The notes under the pieces are model-generated. The model saw nothing but the letters and a program-made list of their open reading frames with translations. It made no database searches and was not told the origin of the DNA. Below, piece after piece: positions 57,975-64,000 of a stretch of DNA of 64,000 nt; positions within the stretch are counted from its first letter, which is position 1, and every line of letters starts with the position of its first letter. Source of the stretch: a virus. The stretch covers positions 1 through 64,000 of IMG/VR virus record IMGVR_UViG_3300027759_003534; one strand, written 5' to 3'. A program made the translations under genes and the position numbers.

Positions 57975-59006
57975 TTACAAGAATCTGATGTCAATCACAT
58001 CGCTTGTTTCAGGGGCTTCTGTAAACACCAAGTTTGTGCTGGGGCTAGGAACCATGGAATAGGACTGAGCTGGCACCTGTGTGATACCATTTAATATGAC
58101 TAAGACAGCCGCTGTAGTAGTTGAACGATCCAGTGTAAATGTAGTGGCTGTTCCATTACCGTACAGGACTTGATTAGTAACTGCGGTACTGGTAGAGGCC
58201 CAAGCATTGCCATTGTAAACTTCTAGCAACGTGGTTGTGGTGTTAAATCTAACAGTGCCGGTGGTGCCCGGACTAGGGCGTTGGTCAGTATTGCCCACTG
58301 GCAATATCAATCCTGTTGTGGTGTTTATGCTAACTAACCCTGTGCCAGTGGGTTGTAGTGTAATTGTTGCATTGGCTAAACTGGAGCTAATTGTGGTATT
58401 GCTTATTGTTATGTTACCCAATACAGCGGCGCCACCTACACCAAATGTGCCTACGTACCTGTAGCCTACAATGAACACAGATTTTCCTGTGACTCCACCA
58501 GCAATTACACTTGGAATAGTTGCGCCGTTGAAGTTTAAAACCCCGGCTTGATAATCAAAAAACCAAGTATCATCGCTGCCAGAACCTGCTTGGAACAATC
58601 TAGTACCAGTGGTTTGTGGAGTTGTAGATCCTGTGGTGTCCACGTAAACCACTACCAAATAGTTGTCACCAAACTGTGTGGGTATCCAGTTGGCAAGATT
58701 AGTTTTCCAGGTCTGATTATCAGGTGCTGTTAGATCTTCTGTGCATTGTACTGTAGGGCTGTAACTACCGCCGCCATCTTTGTAGACCTGCACGATTGAT
58801 GTGGTGTTAGCCGGTGGAGTGCTGGGAATATCGCCACTGTTAGTCCAAACCAAGTCACCACGATACAGTAGTGGGCTGGCTATGCTTTCGTTAAACGCTT
58901 CTTTGGAACCAGAACCCGGTGGCGGTATAGAGGTCTTGGCTACTCCGTACCCTAGTTTCTTCCAGAGATAGTCTAGTTTCTGGCTTTCACCAAATGTAGC
59001 AGCCAT
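57975..59006 (-). CDS. Fibre/baseplate-associated structural protein
   Basis: The protein has 343 aa. N-terminal MAATFGESQKLDYLWKKLGYGVAKT with SGSKEAFNESIASPLLYRGDLVW is a defined helical/β start. Middle strands, then QRPSPGTTGTVRFNTTTTLLEVYNGNAWAST and FTLDRSTTTAAVLVILNGI...FTEAPETSDVIDIRFL. This last part repeats in the 1611-aa fibre (TGMIRFNTTNNAVEVYDNSAWVSVG and ISINGVVQIP..) and in the gene at 62414, so it is a common fibre/baseplate module. It overlaps the next gene by one base. Confidence 0.7.
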   Translation of the reverse strand: MAATFGESQKLDYLWKKLGYGVAKTSIPPPGSGSKEAFNESIASPLLYRGDLVWTNSGDIPSTPPANTTSIVQVYKDGGGSYSPTVQCTEDLTAPDNQTWKTNLANWIPTQFGDNYLVVVYVDTTGSTTPQTTGTRLFQAGSGSDDTWFFDYQAGVLNFNGATIPSVIAGGVTGKSVFIVGYRYVGTFGVGGAAVLGNITISNTTISSSLANATITLQPTGTGLVSINTTTGLILPVGNTDQRPSPGTTGTVRFNTTTTLLEVYNGNAWASTSTAVTNQVLYGNGTATTFTLDRSTTTAAVLVILNGITQVPAQSYSMVPSPSTNLVFTEAPETSDVIDIRFL

Positions 59007-62000
59007 TATGCAGCGTCTCCTATTGAAAGCGCAGTAATGGTCTGTCCACTACTTAGTGCTATGCGAACTAAAATATTGTTGCCTGTGCTATTGCTTGAAT
59101 TCTGTGAACCCAATGTCATGGTATAGCCCACGTTGGCAATAGCCGAATTAAGCGGCACTACATCGGCACCAGTTAGGGCGACACCATTACTGCCGTTGCC
59201 GCCGCCTGCAATACTTGCTCCAGGAACACCTGATCCGTTATACTGTAGTGAACAACTTAACCAACCGTCAAGCGTACTTGTTGGACCTGGAAAACCAGGA
59301 GTTGGTGAGCTAAATCCACCTGTATCAATAGTTGTGCCAGGGGCTGCGATCCACATGCCGGCTATGCCTGTGGTAGTTGTAAGCCTAATGTCAAAGTTGG
59401 CCATGGTAGCTCTGCGGAACGCAAACGTAAAGTATTGTAGTCCGCTGCGTCCTGTGGCGAGATCAGGACCTACTGGCAAATATCCCGTACTCAAATTGGT
59501 CACAAAATGTTTAACTACACCATATCGGTCAACTGCTTCGGCGGTACCAGCAACGGTTTGAACACCAGACCACACATTGCCAGTATAGTAGTTAGTAGCG
59601 CCGCTGAATGCTGGTGTATTAGCCGCGGCACCAAAACCAGTTATTCGTAAAGCGTTGTCAGTATATACAGATCCCAAGGTAGCACTGACCGCGATGTTGC
59701 CTTCACTAATGCCGGTGTTGGCTGTGGCATTTACTTGTATTTTGGTTGGTAATTGTACTGTAGTGCTTGTACCAACCACATTGAATATTGTAGCTGTTAC
59801 GTTTGCTACGGCATTGACTGCTCCGTTGATTAGAACATTAACATTGCCCATGGTATAGTTTGATGAAATACCTGTGTTGGCCTTGACATTACTACCAGTC
59901 AACATTGTGCTTGGTCCATCAATCTGGGCCAGAGATTTAGTTTGCGTGGCAATAATTGAGCCAGTCCCTTCTATGGCTGAGCCAGCGGCCAGTGTAAACG
60001 GATCAGCACTACGGAAAGTTTGACCTGTAAAGTTTTGTAATTCTACAGTAGCCACTGTTATACTTGGGCTTCCTGTGGAGCTGTAATATGGTATGCCTGA
60101 AATATAAGCAAAAGTGCCGTTGACATTACCGGCCATGGCCACGTTGCTGGTTATCAAAGTAGGAGCTGAATTTAAATTGTCTTTGACCATGCCTACTGTA
60201 TTGGTATTGCCCGACACCGTGTGTCTCAGTTGGAAATCATTGTAGCCAGTGCCTAGACTGGCTAGTGTGTTGCTGATAGTTGCTGAAAATACTTTGTAAA
60301 ATCCTGTGGGCACAGCGGCATTGGCCACGTGCAGATCTCGATCAGCCGACACTATTAGCGCACCTACAGTGCCTACTGTGTTTCCACCTGTGGTGAATGT
60401 TACGTTACCCGAGGCTGTGTTGTTGACAAAGGCAGATAATGTACCTGTGGTTGCTGTATTGGCATTTTGGACTTGTGTACTTGTGGAAACTGGTGTAGTA
60501 GTAGCCACACGAATTACTGATGTGCCGTTGGCTACAATGTTACCACCAGTGTTGTCTGCAGCGCCAGCGGCCAACAGCGGGCTAGTTCCTTGACTGGCGG
60601 TGGCTATGGTCACATTGGTATAGCCGCTGAGATTAGTGGGCGCAGTAGGATTGGCCAAAATTGTGATATAACTGGTTCGAGTCAGAGTATTGCTTTGTGA
60701 TATGGTTCCAGGAGTGCCGTTGGCTTGTAAGGCCACAGTTTTACTTCCTGTGGTTGGCGAGCCTACTGCACTTTGATATGAATGCGTGATGTTGGCAAAA
60801 GTTATTAGGCCAGTGTTACTTGTTGTGTCGCCCCAGGTCCAGTTGAATACGTTGCCGGTAAAAGCCACGTTAGGCGATGTTTGATTTTGAAAATTAAACA
60901 AACTTCTATCAAGGCCGTTGTAGTCAGTGTATAGGTATCCAACCTGTGCGTTAGAGGTAAATCCTGTGGCATCAGTTTGCGTATTGCTGGTTCCTACAAA
61001 GCCAGCTCTAACTTCTGGTTCAATAGAAACAGTTACGTTGCTTGACTTGAATGGGCTAGTACTATAGCCGGTGTACAACCAAAGATTGGCCACACGGTTT
61101 ACCGTGGTTGCAGCATTTTGTTGCACTGAAGTAAGAGCAAAGGTATGAGTAATATTGGCCGCACTAGGATTACCGGCTAGGCCAGTTTGAATGTTGATAT
61201 TGCTGTTGGCTGTGCTATCGCCCCACTGGAAGTTATACAACTGTTGGGCACCAAAGCTGGCTGTGTTGCCGGGACTGCCCGGAGTGTCGTTGCGGAAACT
61301 TACCACACCACCAGATGTGGCCAGATAGTTAATGGTTGTTGTTACATTGGCTGTAACAGCAGGACTTTGTTGTGTGTATATTTTAACGTTGGTTGCTGAG
61401 GATGTTACGCTGTAGGGTGGTGCGTTACCGGCTGTTTGATTTGTACCTGTTAGTGTGATACTACGAAGAGCATCAACATTGGCTGAATTATTATAGGTAT
61501 GACTATTAGTAGTCCAACTGTTTCCTGGGTTAACCGCTGTGTTACCGTCACCGTAGTTGATTGTATAGGATGTGGCATACAAACTGGTGTTGGTCAATGT
61601 TACACTACTACCAGTGTCTAACGTTGTTGGACTTGTAGTAAATGATGGTAATGGTAGCGGAGTATACAGAGTAATGTAATCGGTGTTGGTCGATGTTGCT
61701 GTTGATCCTTTGGCGCCAAGGGCAGCATTGCCACTATAGGTTCCATTGGTGTTGTAGGCCGTGTAGACCACTGTGAATTGTCCGCCAAGCACATTGCTAT
61801 AGGTGTGTGTTGGATTGGCCGATGTGCTGGTTGTGCCATCACCAAAATTCCAAAGATAGCTATTAGGGTTACCAATGTAGTGTCCAGTAAATGCCACACT
61901 TAATGGACTTGGGCCCGATGTTACGTTGGCAGTGATGTACACATTGCCTACATAGGTATTTCCAGCAATATTCAAAGCCACTTGGTTTAGATCATCCAGT

Positions 62001-62383
62001 CCGTCGGTTACAAATGTAGCCGTGGTCCAACCCGGATAGGCCACGTTGGTAGTTAAACTACCGTCTGTGGGTGTTCCTAGTGGAATGAGATTGCCAGTAA
62101 CATTGCCGGCAACATTGCCTATTGTTTGATCTACATAAAATTTGGTGGTGGCATCTGCGTTGGCTACTGGTTCTGCTAGGTTGTTGATGTTGACATTGCC
62201 AGCACTGATATTACCAATGTTGGAAATTGTCACATTTCCAACTGTAAAAATACCAGCTACTTCAAGTGTGGATGAGGGACTAACAGTGTTAATGCCCACG
62301 TTGGCATTACTAATAGACAGATCAATGCCATCTCGTTCAAGATTGCTTGATAGTATCTGCCCTTTTACGTAGTTAACTGCCAT
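59006..62383 (-). CDS. Fibre protein with PKD-like domains
   Basis: The protein has 1125 aa. The N-terminus (MAVNYVKGQILSSNLERDGIDLSIS) and EVAGIFTVGNVTI are fibre-style, with NADATTKFYVDQTIG. From about residue 150, four PKD-like domains can be picked by 'WNFGDGT...THTY', 'NYGDGN...SHTY', 'QWGDST...THTF' and 'WTWGDTT...THSY'. PKD folds are surface-exposed β-sandwiches that bind polysaccharide or protein. The C-terminal half is a jelly-roll-like tip. A GCTAAATA late promoter (14-nt leader with AGGGA) drives it. Confidence 0.75.
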   Translation of the reverse strand: MAVNYVKGQILSSNLERDGIDLSISNANVGINTVSPSSTLEVAGIFTVGNVTISNIGNISAGNVNINNLAEPVANADATTKFYVDQTIGNVAGNVTGNLIPLGTPTDGSLTTNVAYPGWTTATFVTDGLDDLNQVALNIAGNTYVGNVYITANVTSGPSPLSVAFTGHYIGNPNSYLWNFGDGTTSTSANPTHTYSNVLGGQFTVVYTAYNTNGTYSGNAALGAKGSTATSTNTDYITLYTPLPLPSFTTSPTTLDTGSSVTLTNTSLYATSYTINYGDGNTAVNPGNSWTTNSHTYNNSANVDALRSITLTGTNQTAGNAPPYSVTSSATNVKIYTQQSPAVTANVTTTINYLATSGGVVSFRNDTPGSPGNTASFGAQQLYNFQWGDSTANSNINIQTGLAGNPSAANITHTFALTSVQQNAATTVNRVANLWLYTGYSTSPFKSSNVTVSIEPEVRAGFVGTSNTQTDATGFTSNAQVGYLYTDYNGLDRSLFNFQNQTSPNVAFTGNVFNWTWGDTTSNTGLITFANITHSYQSAVGSPTTGSKTVALQANGTPGTISQSNTLTRTSYITILANPTAPTNLSGYTNVTIATASQGTSPLLAAGAADNTGGNIVANGTSVIRVATTTPVSTSTQVQNANTATTGTLSAFVNNTASGNVTFTTGGNTVGTVGALIVSADRDLHVANAAVPTGFYKVFSATISNTLASLGTGYNDFQLRHTVSGNTNTVGMVKDNLNSAPTLITSNVAMAGNVNGTFAYISGIPYYSSTGSPSITVATVELQNFTGQTFRSADPFTLAAGSAIEGTGSIIATQTKSLAQIDGPSTMLTGSNVKANTGISSNYTMGNVNVLINGAVNAVANVTATIFNVVGTSTTVQLPTKIQVNATANTGISEGNIAVSATLGSVYTDNALRITGFGAAANTPAFSGATNYYTGNVWSGVQTVAGTAEAVDRYGVVKHFVTNLSTGYLPVGPDLATGRSGLQYFTFAFRRATMANFDIRLTTTTGIAGMWIAAPGTTIDTGGFSSPTPGFPGPTSTLDGWLSCSLQYNGSGVPGASIAGGGNGSNGVALTGADVVPLNSAIANVGYTMTLGSQNSSNSTGNNILVRIALSSGQTITALSIGDAA

Positions 62384-62402
62384 AGATTGTCCCTGTATAG
62401 GA

Positions 62403-62410
62403 TATTTAGC
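62403..62410 (-). promoter_or_regulatory. Late-type promoter GCTAAATA
   Basis: Minus-strand motif; predicted start 62397 gives a 14-nt leader with AGGGA before the ATG at 62383. Confidence 0.55.
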
Positions 62411-62413
62411 TGA

Positions 62414-62812
62414 TTAGTTTGTGGTGTGAATCACGTTGATTGGCACAGTATTGGGCGGTGCTGATGTAAATGTAATGTTATATCCACCGTCAACGGTATA
62501 AGACGAAGCCGGGTCTTGGTAAATTGAACCTACAAATACTATAAGTTGTGTTGCTGTATTTTCTGCTACACTCATTAAGAACACTGTGGTGCTACCATCA
62601 CCAACAAAGTCGTCCACAGTGTAAGTAATACTTCCGCCTGTGCTAAGTGTAGTCCAACTGCTACCGTTGAAAAACTCCACCAGGCCCGAATCTGTATTGT
62701 AACGAATCATCCCAAATGCAGCATTATCAGGACGGTTAGCAGAACTGCCAGTGGGCAATACCACACCTGTACTGCCACTTTGCAACTGGCGATTTTTTAC
62801 AAAATATCCCAT
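62414..62812 (-). CDS. Small fibre/baseplate-associated protein
   Basis: The protein has 132 aa: MGYFVKNRQLQSGSTGVVLPTGSSANRPDNAAFGMIRYNTDSGLVEFFNGSSW, then GDGSTTVFLMSVAENTATQLIVFVGSIYQDP and NITFTSAPPNTVPINVIHTTN. The RP..AFGMIRYNTD...EFFNGSSW segment is the same module as in 57975 and the giant fibre. It probably forms part of a fibre-attachment ring. It shares its ATG with the next upstream stop. Confidence 0.75.
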   Translation of the reverse strand: MGYFVKNRQLQSGSTGVVLPTGSSANRPDNAAFGMIRYNTDSGLVEFFNGSSWTTLSTGGSITYTVDDFVGDGSTTVFLMSVAENTATQLIVFVGSIYQDPASSYTVDGGYNITFTSAPPNTVPINVIHTTN

Positions 62813-63129
62813 TAAATTGTAGTATACGAAGTCACTGCGGTTACTGTATTAGCTGTGGCTACTACCTGTACAAAGTCTCCAGCACCTAACAATAATTTTT
62901 CTCCAGCGTTATAAAGTTGATAGGTGTCGCCGCTGGACAGTGACAACGCATATAAAATTTGATTACTGGTTGTTGCGATGTTGCCGTTTGGTACCACAAA
63001 CACGTTGGCAGTCACATTTGCAGCGCCCCAATTGTTTAAACTGAGCCAGGTAATAGCAGTGTTTCCACCACTGGTGTAAACCACGTTACCAACTACTGTG
63101 TTACCGATTACTTGTGTTGTTATTGACAT
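62812..63129 (-). CDS. Small β-rich virion protein
   Basis: The protein has 105 aa: MSITTQVIGNTVVGNVVYTSGGNTAITW, ANVFVVPNGNIATTSNQILYALSLSSGDTYQLYNAGEKLLLGAGDFVQVVA. A compact strand-rich fold similar in style to the protein at 23198. It may be a decoration or adaptor protein. The ATG lies 9 nt after the upstream stop. Confidence 0.7.
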   Translation of the reverse strand: MSITTQVIGNTVVGNVVYTSGGNTAITWLSLNNWGAANVTANVFVVPNGNIATTSNQILYALSLSSGDTYQLYNAGEKLLLGAGDFVQVVATANTVTAVTSYTTI

Positions 63130-63138
63130 TTTTGTTCC

Positions 63139-63744
63139 TTAAAGTATAATTGCGTAAACAATGGCTTTGCCTTTGCTGACCAATTCGTCGTTGGCTGATG
63201 CTGATGTAAAGTACAATCCTGTACCTCCGCCGCCTATCACATTGCTGTAAACAGCCACCGCATTGGCCACATTGGCTGGTGTAGCGGTATTGGCAAACAC
63301 TTGGTGTCCGCTTAAAAAAAGTTTGTTGGTTGCTGTATCAAACGACAAGTTTGCTGTTGCACCAAATGCACCAGAATTGTTAAACTGTATCTGGGTGTTT
63401 GATCCAGCGGCTGCTACTGCGCTAGTAGTGGTAATAATATTGGCGTAACTGGCAATAGGTGCACCCAAACTTGATACACTGTTGCTGATCTGCCAGGCAT
63501 TGGCCACTGAGTTGAATCGTAGTCCAGCAAAGGTAGTGGGTCCAGTTTGCCCAAGCAGGCCCATTTCTGTAACAGTACCGGTGTTGTTGGCGGCAACTAC
63601 AATAAAATCGTCCACTGTTGACAAGTTACCTGTGTAGGTTAAACTACCATTGAAAATGGTGTTGGCATAATTGATCGTAAGAGTGGCAACCCCGTCATCG
63701 CCGGTTAGAGTTAAATCGCCACTGGTGTTCTTGTATGTAGACAT
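63139..63744 (-). CDS. Fibre/structural protein
   Basis: The protein has 201 aa: STYKNTSGDLTLTGDDGVATLTINYANTIFNGSLTYTGNLSTVDDFIVVAANNTG, EMGLLGQTGPTTFAGLRFNSVANAW, AAGSNTQIQFNNSGAFGATANLSFDTATNKLFLSG. The QIQFNNSG segment parallels 'TQVLFNDGNVANATSGFTFNKT' in the giant fibre, so it shares a module. It ends VSKGKAIVYAIIL. Late promoter CATAAATA with AAGGA upstream. Confidence 0.7.
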   Translation of the reverse strand: MSTYKNTSGDLTLTGDDGVATLTINYANTIFNGSLTYTGNLSTVDDFIVVAANNTGTVTEMGLLGQTGPTTFAGLRFNSVANAWQISNSVSSLGAPIASYANIITTTSAVAAAGSNTQIQFNNSGAFGATANLSFDTATNKLFLSGHQVFANTATPANVANAVAVYSNVIGGGGTGLYFTSASANDELVSKGKAIVYAIIL

Positions 63745-64000
63745 CTATAGATCCTTTTTGTTATTTATGCGGTCTACAAAGGTATCTAAATCAACGTGTG
63801 TGAAGTTTGGTACAGCACTAAGCTCTGGTATTAGGGCTGTGGTTGTGCCTTGTACCCGTACAAATTGCACAAGAGGGTGATCTTGTGCAATACGACATAG
63901 TTGTTTGATCCAATTTCCAGTAAAAGTAGGAGGAGCGTCTACTCGTTTGTAAAATTCTGTGCCGGCATACAAGTTGTTAACCGTATTATTTTCTGTAGGA
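63745..64000 (-). CDS. Protein of unknown function, C-terminal part (start beyond window)
   Basis: The reading frame is open through the right edge, so about 84 residues are seen. ENNTVNNLYAGTEFYKR, then NWIKQLCRIAQDHPLVQFVRVQG and a PNFTHVDLDTFVDRI end. The N-N-Y-GT turn, W..Q..., strand and terminal T...F..I are also found in the protein at 39848, so it is the second member of that family. The stop is next to the 63744 start. A TTG at 63972 is in frame but is not needed as the start. Confidence 0.6.
   Translation of the reverse strand, partial: PTENNTVNNLYAGTEFYKRVDAPPTFTGNWIKQLCRIAQDHPLVQFVRVQGTTTALIPELSAVPNFTHVDLDTFVDRINNKKDL
63762..63769 (-). promoter_or_regulatory. Late-type promoter CATAAATA
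   Basis: Minus-strand motif; predicted start 63756 gives a 12-nt leader with AAGGA before the ATG at 63744. Confidence 0.55.

Noticed and set aside
1-64000. tRNA genes, common in T4-like phages
   Set aside because: No cloverleaf-like stretch was recognised; almost all sequence is coding and gaps are below 200 nt. A tRNA scan would settle this.

Overview
The window is part of a T4-like myovirus genome (class Caudoviricetes). The evidence is a set of T4 core genes: uvsX, uvsY, gp32, both terminase subunits, gp4, gp13, gp14, gp15, gp18, gp19, dexA and the gp1 dNMP kinase. These sit among accessory genes of the kind found in aquatic T4-like phages (radical SAM enzymes, sugar-nucleotide enzymes, 2OG-Fe(II) oxygenase, very long low-complexity fibres). 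The host cannot be named. A nuclease with a cleavable signal peptide and a glycan-synthesis block point to a Gram-negative host. Base composition looks moderately AT-rich and uniform. No tRNA, rRNA or CRISPR array was seen.

Layout. 0-5.1 kb: surface-glycan or sugar-nucleotide genes (methyltransferases, GT25-like and GT-A glycosyltransferases, a nucleotidyltransferase-cupin fusion, two paralogous glycan-transfer-like proteins). 5.1-12.3 kb, minus strand: a recombination module (uvsY, uvsX, gp32) interleaved with three radical SAM proteins, an SDR and a sulfotransferase-like protein. 12.3-20.4 kb: homing endonucleases, a 728-aa glycine-zipper protein, a fourth radical SAM protein, a large terminase gene broken into two ORFs by a split intein with an HNH endonuclease gene in the break, and a secreted nuclease. 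20.4-32.8 kb: head and tail genes, including small proteins with T4-style capsid-targeting N-termini, TerS, gp4, tube and sheath. 32.8-39.9 kb: strands alternate, with an early-type block (dexA, dNMP kinase, two unknowns) and the neck genes gp13, gp14 and gp15. 39.9-64 kb: a fibre and adhesin block of more than 20 minus-strand genes, with repeat-rich fibres of up to 1611 aa, a propeller-like protein, Gly-rich tips, PKD and LamG-like folds, and small accessory proteins.

Regulation can be partly read. Many late genes carry TATAAATA-type or GCTAAATA-type late promoters. If the motif lies at -13 to -6 as in T4, the predicted leaders are mostly 12-22 nt and most contain a Shine-Dalgarno. A second group (late genes at 4313, 15351, 32867 and 36665; sigma70-type genes at 34336, 36329 and 36613) has the promoter so close to the ATG that the predicted start of transcription falls on, or within 2 nt of, the start codon, implying leaderless mRNAs. 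Rho-independent terminators separate fibre genes.

The most notable observations are the fractured terminase with its short-N split intein, the recurrent leaderless promoters, radical SAM genes threaded through the recombination module, probable internal head proteins with IxE/LxE cleavage signals, gp15 whose N-terminus extends past any ATG, GTG or TTG, and adhesin modules shared between neighbouring fibres.
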